This document shows, piece after piece, positions 55,025-64,000 of a DNA stretch of 64,000 nucleotides (positions are counted from its first letter, which is position 1; every line of letters starts with the position of its first letter). Origin of the DNA: Kwoniella bestiolae CBS 10118 (taxonomy: Eukaryota; Basidiomycota; Tremellomycetes; Tremellales; Cryptococcaceae). The stretch covers positions 1,860,001 to 1,924,000 of the forward strand of contig NC_089246.1 in the NCBI RefSeq assembly GCF_000512585.2, given 5' to 3'. Position numbers and translations under genes: made by a program. The notes beneath the pieces were generated by a model. The model did not search any database and was not told the DNA's origin. It was given only the letters and a program-made list of their open reading frames with translations.

Positions 55025-57883
55025 ATGAGCCATGAGAACACGAGCCTCGTTTCCGATAACAGCGGCGGCGATGCAGACTCCCAAGTGAATGTAGTGACCG
55101 CTGACACAGGTAGCATCGTCTCATCGATCACCCGTGTGAGCAGGGCATGTAAGTCTTGTCACTTCCAGACAATGTCTCATGAGCTCATGACGGCCCCATA
55201 GGTGAGCCTTGTCGAATACGCAAAACAAAATGCGACATAGCAACGCGATCTGTCTGTAGTGAATGTGCGAAGAGGAAGAAGGAAGGAGAATGTGTGCTTC
55301 GTGAGAAAGCTCGCCCTAGCAGGTTCGTAAGTGGTCTCAAGAAGCGCTCGCTGACCTGAACTATCAGGGATCCCCCGAGACGTGCTTCCAAGAGGCCTTT
55401 ATCACCAGCATCATCAGTGACAATTGTTGCACCCTCAACTGCTGCCGTGACAGCTCCCCAACCCATTCCATCACCTATCTCGCAATCATCGGCAAATCTG
55501 CGGCCTGATCAGCCCGTGAATGGTCACCCGTTTTCTGTGTCTTTCGACCCGCTGATTCCGGCAGGCATTGCGGGCGTCACAACATCGGGAAAGAACATAA
55601 GCACTACCCAGCTCTCATTTGGTTCGAGCCCCGTACCAGGGATTCCGAGTACGATGCCCACAGCGGAAAATGCAAAGCCATCAGCAAGCAATGCTGTTAG
55701 AACAGTGGAGGAGATCCTGGAACACTTAGCAGCGGAGCGATTTGGTGAGCCTTGTCGTAGTGAGCAGTGTCATGTAGGTGATAGAAGCCTGACCCTACGT
55801 TGTGCCCATTGCAGGCCTAGCTGTATCCCTTGCGATCCCCTCTGAGCACATCTTCTCCGTTCGCTCTGCACCACGTATGACTCTGCAACAGATTGGTCTC
55901 GCCCCAGGTACACCGACCTCACTTTTGAGAGCACGGGAATGGATAGGCTCTCACTTCGGTGCTATACACCACAACACGCCCTTCTTGCATCTGCCGCAAA
56001 TCAATGATATAGCTTCGCGTTTCTTCTCTTCACCGGCCCCGATAGGCGATCAAGGTCAAGTGGGTAATGACGAAGCAGCCCTACTCCTCTCTGTTCTGGC
56101 GCTCGGAAGTTTCAGGCGGGAGACGTGGGATGACCAACGCCAGTCATATCGGAACTTGCACCCCTCAACGCCTAGCTCGACTACCACTGCCAGTGGTCTT
56201 GCAGGCGGTCAAGATCCCAGTGTCAATTTGACCGGTGATTTGTCCCAGTTTGGTATGATCCCGCTCACGTTGTTCCGACTAGCGCAAGACGAGCTCGATG
56301 AGGTGGAACATCCATCTGAAGCTGCTGTACAGGCGCTGTTCCTGCTTCACACTTTCGTCAGCAACACATCTATGGGAAGGAGGTCACGAGATTTCGTTGC
56401 TCGAGCAATCATGATGGCTCACGAGATTGGATTGAACCGGACGATATCTATGGATCTAGACGTTTTCCAGACCGGGGCAAGGCAGAAGCACCCTAGATCA
56501 GACTATGCGGTCGCACGGAGGAGAGCAGTGTTATATCTATATGTGTATTTCTCTGACGTGTAAGTGGATGTGTGATGATTGTCGCTCATAACTCTGCATC
56601 TGAAGTTATCTAGCCGCTTTGGACAACAGCCCACCATTAATCAAACAGCATGATTATTCACCAGATTTGTTCGACCCAATTCTCAATCCTGCTTCAATGT
56701 CTGGCTTCGAAACGCCATCAAGCTCTGCAACAACTCTTGGTGCTTTTGTCGATCTCGTTCGAACTTCGGGTCAAATGCTCGAGCTCTTGCATGGTAACAA
56801 GCACCGGCACATGCGTCAATCACCTGAGAAGGGTTCAGGGGAGACCGACAAGGGTGACGCAGCATCCGCAGAGCTGATACTTCAGCTGGATGCCAAGCTG
56901 TTTGGTCTACGGGAGCGGCTCAGCACTGGCACGTTTGATATCTCATTAGACCGGGAGGTCAATGTCGAGCCGAGTGCCAGAGGCGCCACGGCTGGAAAGC
57001 TGTTGCGGCAAATCCACTACAACTGGTAAGTTGCTGACGGGGAGAACGTTTCGAGAAGACTCCAATGGTCTTATAGTTGGTAACTTCTCAAATAGGTTGC
57101 GGATAGCTATGAGAGCACCATTCTTAGGTCATCCCCTACTTGGTCACTCCTCCCTTGCCATATGCGCAACTAGTGCTCTTTCACTCCTACATTATCATCG
57201 CTACGTGAGTGGGTAGCTCACAGCATAGACCACCATGCTCACTCGCAATTCCAGGTCATCAATTCTGGACTGCTAAACCTACCATGGATGCAGCTTCGAC
57301 GCATCACCACAGCTATTCATATCGTTTTCATCGCGTACTGGAAGGGAGAGATACCATACACTTCGGCCTGCACTGCGATCAATAACGCACTTACTCTGCT
57401 AACAATCATGAGCGCTCGGTGGCAATCCGCTACAAGTATTGCGATGCTCACGATCGATCTTGCTAAACGAAGTGGTGGGTTCAAAACAGATGTCAAGTTC
57501 CGGGCTCACTTGACCTCATCTCAGATCTGCCAGTGCAACAACCAGCGTATCCGATTAATCAACTGGCCAATGAGACCCTAGGGATCCCACCTCCTGCTCC
57601 CCTGGCAACTGCAAACCCCGAAATGGATTTTGGGACACTGTTCCAGCTTGCTTCCAACTACATAGACCAAGATAGGTATGAACAGGGCGATTCAGACCCT
57701 TCGCAGGAACCAACGTTGGACGGCACCTTACTGTGAGTGTTGTCAGCATTGAGCGTGACGTGAAATGGCTGACTGCCCACTATCGCCAGCCCGGTGTGGG
57801 GTTCTTCATCCGCTGTCGGAGACGCCATCGAACCCGATACCTCGATGGACTTCTGGGCTGATTTGATCGGCCCGCTTGGTTGA
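55025..57883 (+). CDS. Zn2Cys6 transcription factor with fungal-specific middle homology domain
   Basis: This is a nuclear regulator. The ATG at 55025 opens MSHENTSLVSDNSGGDADSQ. An intron precedes the cluster CEPCRIRKTKC then C-SEC-AKRKKEGEC, with C-x2-C-x6-C-x7-C-x2-C-x8-C spacing. A Pro/Ser/Thr-rich region (about residues 80-170) follows. The fungal_trans region runs from HTPFLHLPQINDIASRFFS through ALFLLHTFVSNTSMGRRSRD to MMAHEIGLNRTISMDLDVFQ and RRRAVLYLYVYFSDVYLAAL. The C-terminal region ends with acidic, Gln- and Asp-rich stretches and DTSMDFWADLIGPLG at 57883, which looks like an activation segment. About nine exons, over 800 aa. Its place between the hydroxyacid dehydrogenases and the tartrate/malate-type dehydrogenase makes it the likely local regulator, which is an inference. 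Confidence 0.88.
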
Positions 57884-58434
57884 TGTTTGGGCCATCACCT
57901 CATGGGTGATCACCTTCATGTTTCAGCGTTGTATACGGAGAAACACGCAAGTGTTGACATGATATGCGGTGGTATATGTTTAGTCTCTTTCTCCCGTTGT
58001 AAACAGTCATTCGCTTGGCACAATACAGAGTGCACAAGCTTATCAGTGCAAGATCAACAGATGTCGTATGCATTTGTATCTACAGTCAAATGTCACATGG
58101 GTTCGCCGAGAGTTCTTAGGAGACTATATTCGAGACGACTCTGTCTAGAGCTCACTCAAATCGTGGAAGCTGCCTATCCTTTGCCAGATTGTCTGGAAAA
58201 GGGTTAGGGACTAGCACGCATCAGCAATCGCGGATACAACACGTGTTGCTGGATAGGACGGATCTGGAATCGTGCAATACCGGAATGACGGCACATCTGT
58301 ATATCCGCAGGTCCGGGTCGGTGTATCGATTTAATGAACCTGGCTGAATATAAAGAACCTCTGCATCCCAAGTGGGATCAAACTTTCCCCAACTACGTCC
58401 ATCCTGCATTCCCGCGATCATCAACACATCTATC
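57884..58434 (+). promoter_or_regulatory. Promoter of the tartrate/malate-type dehydrogenase
   Basis: No gene is seen. A TATA box (TATAAAG, 58349-58355) lies about 86 bp before the ATG at 58435. Confidence 0.6.
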
Positions 58435-59613
58435 ATGCCCATTCGCACTACCGTCGAAAAGCCCCGAGCACTTAGGATCGCTGTCATCCCTGGAGATGGT
58501 ATAGGTCAAGAGGTTATGCCGGAAGGTTTAGCTTGTTTACGTGCTGCAGCCGCAAGGTGAGTATTGGGGATTCTCACCCATCCCTTGCTACTTATCGTCC
58601 TGATCCCCTGAATCCCCCACAGATTCAACCTTGATATCGAGCTGGACGAGCAATTCAAGGACTGGGCAACCTGCGACAGATACCTGCGAACAGGTTCAAT
58701 GTTGCCGGAGGGGTGGAAGGAAACCTTGGCGCCATATGATGCTATCTACTTCGGAGCAGTCGGCATGCCAAACCTCGTTCCCGATCATATCTCACTCTGG
58801 GGATCCCTCATCCAATTCCGTCGAGAATTCGACCAGTACATTTCACTTCGACCTTGTCGTCTCATGCCAGGTATCGCCTGCCCGTTGGCGAATAAGAAAG
58901 TGGGAGACATCGACTTCTGGGTAGTTAGGGAGAACACCGAAGGTGAATATTCCTCAATTGGGGGTAAAATGTTCCCCGGCACGGATAGAGAAGTGGTCAT
59001 TCAGGAGACTGTCATGAGTAGAATCGGTGTAGATCGTGTGCTCAAATACGCCTTTGATCTCGCCCAATCTCGTCCAAAGAAACACCTCACTTCGGCGACT
59101 AAATCAAACGGTATCAGTATCACAATGCCGTATTGGGATGAACGTTGCGCCGAGATGGCCAAGGGATATCAAGATGTATCGGTCGACAAATATCACATCG
59201 ACATTCTGACTGCTTGGTTCGTACTCCGTCCTGAACTTTTCGACGTCGTAGTCGGCTCTAACCTATTTGGCGACATCCTTTCCGATCTTGGACCCGCCTG
59301 TACTGGCTCTATCGGTGTCGCTCCATCTGGTAACATCAATCCTGAGGGCACATGGCCTAGTCTTTTCGAACCCGTTCACGGCTCTGCTCCTGACATCGCT
59401 GGGAAGGGTATTGCCAATCCTGTTGGTATGATTTGGGCGGGTCAGATGATGCTGGAACATTTTGGCTATAAGGAAGCCGCGGATATTATGATGAAGGCGA
59501 TCGAAACTGCTTTGGAATCGGGCGGCAGTCAAGTGATCACACCTGATCTTGGCGGCGCCGGGACTTGCCAATCTTTAGGCGGTCATATCGCCAATTTGAT
59601 AAACAAATTGTGA
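58435..59613 (+). CDS. Tartrate/D-malate-type decarboxylating dehydrogenase (TtuC/DmlA-like)
   Basis: This is a member of the isocitrate/isopropylmalate dehydrogenase family that oxidises and decarboxylates a (R)-2-hydroxy acid with NAD and Mg/Mn. Two exons (58435-58556, 58623-59613) give 370 aa. The sequence starts MPIRTTVEKPRALRIAVIPG and has GDGIGQEVMPEGL at the nucleotide end. Substrate and metal residues occur in IQFRREFDQYISLRPCRLMP, FWVVRENTEGEYSSIGG, SNGISITMPYWDERCAEM and VVGSNLFGDILSDLGPACTG (the two Asp metal ligands). The stretch SLFEPVHGSAPDIAGKGIAN is also conserved. The blocks LTSATKSNG and DILSDLGPACTGSIGVAPSG follow the bacterial tartrate/D-malate dehydrogenases rather than leucine-pathway LEU2. 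A LEU2 role is therefore less likely. Most of the protein is one uninterrupted exon, unlike its intron-rich neighbours. Confidence 0.93.
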
Positions 59614-60358
59614 TTAGTTCATGTATGTATGAGTATGTATTGACTACAGTTCAGCTCATTCCTTCCTTTACCTTGTAGAAATAACATACTTTCCGCGGAA
59701 TGCATCACCTTACCTTCAAAGTCATGGCATATTGTCATCATACAGGGCTAAATTAGTTTGGCCTGCCACGATGGTGCCCTTAGCGGTACTAGGCGATAAG
59801 GCCGTAGCTCAGTTGTACCATATTTCACTGCATGCTGCTGACTAGAGACCTGCATCAGCATCGGGTGGCTTACAACTCTTGCATTGTAACACCGACACAC
59901 AGAAGAGATAGCATGATCCCCACAACAACCAAGGTCGTTTAGCGTCCTTCCCACTCGAACGCATCTTGGTCTCATTTGTACGATGCAGCGCTCGGGGTCC
60001 CGGAAGTACGGGAACGCGGATATACCAGGTTGTCTAGGCTTGGGCTCTTTCTCAATTTTTATATTTCGCAGGGTGGGACTGCTCTAATCCCGCCGCACCG
60101 GATCTTGCAACCACGGTTGGTAACATAAGACTGTCAGCTAAAAGTGCAAAATCCGTGCGCCGAGATCCGGATATACATCAGAACTCAGACAGTGATAGTG
60201 GGGGTACTGGAGAACCCCCGGAGCACGGAGGGGCCACAACTTGGAGCGGACGGGGTTTCCCAGGTGTATATAAGGGGCTCGAAGAGGTGGTCGAGATGGT
60301 CTGGTATATCTGCCCATCCCTCAAGTTCCAGCGCATAGCCAAGATACAACCCGCCACT
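59614..60358 (+). promoter_or_regulatory. Promoter of the second ACS-type permease
   Basis: There is no gene in these 745 bp. A TATA box (TATATAAG, 60267-60274) lies about 90 bp before the ATG. GC-rich motifs GGAGAACCCCCGGAGCACGG and nearby CGGACGGGG sit just upstream. A TAGCTCAGTTG string at 59805-59815 resembles a tRNA A box but no B box follows (see rejected items). Confidence 0.55.
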
Positions 60359-62243
60359 ATGTCACTCAGTCGTTCGAACTCCTTCACCGATGCTGACGCT
60401 AAGAAGGCAGACCTCTTGATCATCGAGGACGCCCAGCCACCTGCTAGGGGTGTTCTCACTCAGGAAGAGCAGCAATTTATGGATTCATTCCCTCAAGAGG
60501 CTCGAGACAAAGCCTTCCGAAAAGTCGACATCAGACTCATTCCGATGCTGGCTCTCCTATACTTGTTTTCCTGTGAGTCCATCAACTGGCTTAAGCCACT
60601 GCCTGGGCTAATCTGTGAATCTCATTGCAGTCATCGACCGTGCAAACCTCGGTAACGCAAAAATCGAAGGTTTAATCGAGGATCTCAACCTGACTGGGGT
60701 ACAATACAATGTTGTCTCTTCCATATTTTTCGCCACCTACTGTCTCTTTCGTAGGTGATTCTCCGTTGCTCAATCTCCAATTGATACTGACCGTACTCCA
60801 GAGGTGCCTTCGAACACGATTCTACAATCATACTTCCCAACAAGACCGTCCTTGTGGATTGCCATTTTGACACTGTCGTGGGGCATCATCATGACGTGCC
60901 ATGGTGTTGTACAATCTTACTCTGGCCTCATAGTTGTCCGTGTTCTCATGGGTATTCCGGAAGCCGGTTTCTTTCCCGGGTGAGTCGTCTTAGTTCAGAG
61001 CGGAAAGAAACGCTATGCTGACAGTATCTCTCAGAGCCGTTCTGATCTGCTCCAAGTGGTATCCTCGATCTATCATGGCTTCGCGAGTGTCCTTGTTCTA
61101 CACTGCCAGTGCCCTCGCCGGAGCGGTGTCCGGTCTTCTTGCCTTTGGTATCGCCAAGATGGCAGGTGTAGGTGGTTATAATGGATGGCGATGGATCTTC
61201 ATCCTTGGTAAGTGCTTGGTCTAGAGAACGGTTAGCAATGGCCTTCGCTGATAGTCATGGTCAGAGGGCTTGATGACGGTAGTTCTTGGTGTACTCTGCC
61301 CATTCGTGTTGATCGACTCCCCTTCTAGATCCAAATGGTTGACAGAAGACGAGAGGAGGTTCCTTACCCTCATTATGGCGGAGCAAGATGGTGGTACCGC
61401 CGGGAAAGCTCGGTCCAGCAAAGTCAGCTGGAAAACCTTCTGGTCTGTCATCACGAGCTGGCAGATCTATTTGCAGATCTTGGTTTACTGGTCCAACACT
61501 GTTCCAAATTATGGTGAGCTCGATGACCGCTCAAGGCCGGTGATGGATACTAATGTGCACATGCAGCACTGAAATTCACTATGCCAACTATCATAAAGCA
61601 GATGGGGTTCAAATCTTCAACCGCGCAGCTCTTGACCATTCCGGCTTATGTAGTAGGAGCCATCAGTGCTTACTTGACCGGAAGGTACTCTGACAAGTTC
61701 AAACGACGATTCCCTTTCATCGCCCTCCCCCAGTTCTTAGTGGTCGTTGCCTTTTCTATCATGGCTCCCCTGGCACCTGTCATCAAGAACAACATTGGCC
61801 CATGTTACTTTGCAATCTGTCTGGCTTGTATTGGTTTTTACCCCATCAACCCAGGAGGAACCACTTGGCTTTCGAACAATCTGGCCGGTCCCGCAAAGCG
61901 TGCTGTAGGTCTTGGTTATCTGACAACTTTTGGTAAGTATCCGCTAGGTTGAACCTAGTCAGTCATGTGCATACACTGACCCGCTCACGTAGGGAATCTT
62001 GGTGGTATGATTGGAGGTTTTATTTACATCGACAAAGAAGCTCCTCGATACCCCACAGGTTACGGTAGTTCCATCGCTTTTGCCGGTGCAGGTCTGGTCG
62101 CTTCTACTATTCTCGAACTAGTGTTCATGAGAATCAACAAGAAACGAGATCAAGTCGACGAAGAGGAGGTGCGAGAAAAGCACACGGATGAACAGCTCTT
62201 GGACATGGGTGATCGATCCCCCTTGTTCCGATACATGCTATGA
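60359..62243 (+). CDS. MFS permease, ACS/Dal5 family, candidate hydroxy-dicarboxylate carrier
   Basis: This is a twelve-TM anion:cation symporter for the plasma membrane. The ATG at 60359 opens MSLSRSNSFTDADAKKADLL. TM1 begins at KVDIRLIPMLALLYLFS and the next exon has the family FIDRANLGNAKIEG loop. EVPSNTILQSYFPTRPSLW, GIPEAGFFPG, ICSKWYPRSIMASRVSLFYT and YNGWRWIFIL are typical of the Dal5/Tna1 branch. TM7 onward includes PTIIKQMGFKSSTAQLLTIP, VGAISAYLTGRYSDKFKRR and PGGTTWLSNNLAGPAKRAVG. The end is GDRSPLFRYML at 62243, matching the ending of the permease at 2.6 kb. About eight exons, near 500 aa. The bacterial tartrate transporter TtuB belongs to the same ACS family and is linked to ttuC. 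By that analogy this carrier may import tartrate, malate or a related acid; that is inference. Confidence 0.92.
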
Positions 62244-64000
62244 TATAGGGGCTCTCTTCCTGCAAGGGCAGGTCCTTTCTTTTTCGTTTATCCTTTAAAC
62301 TCCGATTACCGTCAGAGTTGGAGATTCACGACTATCGAGCATCCGTTCGCAGTACAGGAGGGTTAGTGAAGACAGAGAACAAGTGCAGTTTTCACTTTGT
62401 ACCTGGAATGAGTTTATGCTTCCTGAATGAATTAGTATACGCTTTGTCTTAGAAGGGTCAGCATTCTCGGTAAGAGGTGAGGCTTGCTCGTGACCGGATG
62501 CCTCGCTGAGACCGCACAGGTGAGCGGTAAATCGTGTCACCTGAGAGACCTGGGCAAATTTCTGCTCCGTATCCATCCAGCTATATCCTGTTGAATTCTT
62601 CACCCAGCTTTGGGAACGGAATTTGCCAAGACGGAAATAGGATGGACACTTCCGCTGATATGTAGCCTCAGTGAGCACATCTATGCCAAATGATTTCCCC
62701 ACTCGTAGCAAGCAACTCAGAAAAGGCGGTAGCGATGGAAGAGAGCTCAACTACATCCAAGGCTCAACGAGCCAGGATTATCGATACATAGATAGACGCT
62801 GACTTGAATCTGGTGGTCACAGACTTGACACGCCATCGTGGGATACATGTCTGCCTGAGATCTCCCAAGGTTGCGAATATTGTATCTTGCCAGGACAGAC
62901 ACAGAACCCGGAACTCCTTAGACCATTCCAGGTGCTCAATCACCTTGCATGTAAGCAGCATTACTGCGGCACGGTGTATCCGTCAGACTGCGAGTTAAGT
63001 TATGTTTACACCCTAATTTCATGCTTGATGGTCACTTACGTAAGCCATGGGAAACACCATAGGTATCGTTGGGAAACGTCGAATTCGCATTATCCTGTCG
63101 GTTCAATGCGTTTCTCTCACCCTTTTCTTGTATGAATGCCAATGATGAGAGAACAGCATAGTCTTATACCGTGTCAACATCAAATTGATTAACTATTCGG
63201 TTCCATATTCGTTCATAACGCAACCTCATCATCATCCTCATCGTAGCTCAGTCTATATAGTACATGTCACACCTACACAACATCACTCAAGGGAGTTATC
63301 ATATTGTGCAGACGAAAAGATGAAAAGAGGCATCATCCCATGCAGGTAAGTTCACACCATCCCCTGCTGTCACTCATGGGATGCGACTGTTCCGCTCATC
63401 GATACCAACATACACCCCAGCTAAATCGCTAAATCATCTTGTCATCTTTAGTCATGTTACCATCGACGCTATTCCCCACCCGAACGGATCCATCGTCCAT
63501 CAGCATGTCCATGCTCATGTCCTGTTCCCCTCGCTACTTACCAACTGCCCCTCTCCTCCCCCCACTCTCGTCGCCATCAAACACCCCAACTCCGTCATCA
63601 ACATCAACCCCACCAAGAGTTGAGTTCAGGGTAAACTCCCTCAACCCACGACATTCAACCATTCAACCATCCTATGAACACGTGGTTTAGGCGTTGCAAC
63701 AGTCGGGTGGAGGGTGGTCGTCGTTATGAGGATGAATGAATGAGTTGAGTGAGAGAGATAGACATAATTGTCATCCTGTGCCCCATCCCTCTTCCTCTTC
63801 CTCATCATCTCGACTCTATCTTCACGTACCCTCTCGACACTCCAAATTCACCAGCCTCCCTTCCCCCCACTCTCGTTATGGGCGTCACGAAATACACATC
63901 GAAGACCCCTTCTACCAGCAAGAAGGGTACTTCAGCTGTTCATCACAACAAGAGTCGAAACAAAGTTCTCACTGCCTAACCCAAGCCATCAAAGAAAGGT
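62244..64000. other. Right end of window without a supported gene
   Basis: The first 800 bp show nothing beyond short ORFs. A stretch at 63450-63620 is open (HVTIDAIPHPNGSIVHQHVH) and follows an AG acceptor, with an ATG-containing candidate exon at 63320-63345 and a GTAAG donor, but I recognise no family. The end is CT-rich, as in promoters of this genome. Confidence 0.4.
63878..63979 (+). CDS. Possible very small basic protein (low confidence)
   Basis: A 33-codon ORF starts MGVTKYTSKTPSTSKKGTSA and ends HHNKSRNKVLTA, stop at 63977-63979. The ATG follows a long CT- and CA-rich stretch of the sort seen before highly expressed genes here. Composition is Lys/Ser/Thr-rich. It may be a complete short peptide, the 5' end of an intron-containing gene that continues past the window edge, or noise. 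I do not recognise it. Confidence 0.25.
   Translation: MGVTKYTSKTPSTSKKGTSAVHHNKSRNKVLTA

Noticed and set aside
58435..59613. 3-isopropylmalate dehydrogenase (LEU2) identity
   Set aside because: The conserved blocks follow the tartrate/D-malate dehydrogenase subgroup, and the neighbours are hydroxyacid genes rather than leucine genes.
59800..59880. TAGCTCAGTTG resembling a tRNA A box
   Set aside because: No GGTTCRA-type B box, no acceptor-stem pairing and no cloverleaf follow within 40-80 bp, so it is treated as chance.
1..64000. CRISPR array, integrated virus or transposon
   Set aside because: No spaced direct repeats, reverse transcriptase, integrase, transposase, terminal inverted repeats or viral genes were seen.

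Overview
The window looks like chromosomal DNA from a basidiomycete yeast of the Tremellomycetes (a Cryptococcus- or Kwoniella-like fungus). This is inferred from compact genes cut by many introns of about 50-65 nt with GTGAG/GTAAG donors, coding exons as short as 7, 10 and 17 nt, short intergenic gaps, TATA boxes 65-160 bp upstream of many start codons, and the protein families present. I see 26 protein-coding genes and no rRNA, convincing tRNA, transposon or CRISPR array. All gene models below were spliced by eye from donor and acceptor sites and conserved family motifs, so individual exon edges may be wrong. || Layout. 0.7-9.8 kb: an ACS/Dal5-type MFS permease, an SDR, a RidA-type deaminase, a 2-oxoglutarate/Fe(II) oxygenase and an alpha/beta hydrolase. 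The promoters of the first four share two motifs, a paired CCCCGA element and CGG-W-CCG, which suggests one catabolic regulon. 10.0-20.7 kb: an SP-family sugar transporter, a HEN1-type small-RNA 2'-O-methyltransferase, a DAO-family FAD oxidoreductase and a second SDR. 22.6-29.2 kb: a small secreted Ser/Thr-rich protein, a TBC RabGAP and an RRM protein. || 30.4-39.1 kb: a metal-handling block. It holds a ferric reductase, a hemerythrin-domain protein, a Pra1/Zps1/Asp f 2-type zincophore and a ZIP zinc transporter. The last two are head to head, as in the known PRA1/ZRT1 pair of Candida. Here the zincophore tail carries a duplicated C-H-T-H-A-D-G/V-H-C module, and the ZIP transporter has an ectodomain built from four Cys/His modules. 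This is the most distinctive part of the window. || 39.3-48.7 kb: an SDR, an RTA1-family membrane protein, a Zn2Cys6 regulator and a secreted type-B carboxylesterase. || 50.3-62.3 kb: a likely alpha-hydroxy-acid utilisation block. A D-isomer-specific 2-hydroxyacid dehydrogenase and a flavocytochrome b2 (L-lactate dehydrogenase) diverge from a 337-bp promoter. They are followed on the + strand by a Zn2Cys6 regulator, a tartrate/D-malate-type decarboxylating dehydrogenase and a second ACS/Dal5-type permease. The final 1.7 kb holds only short, unconvincing ORFs.
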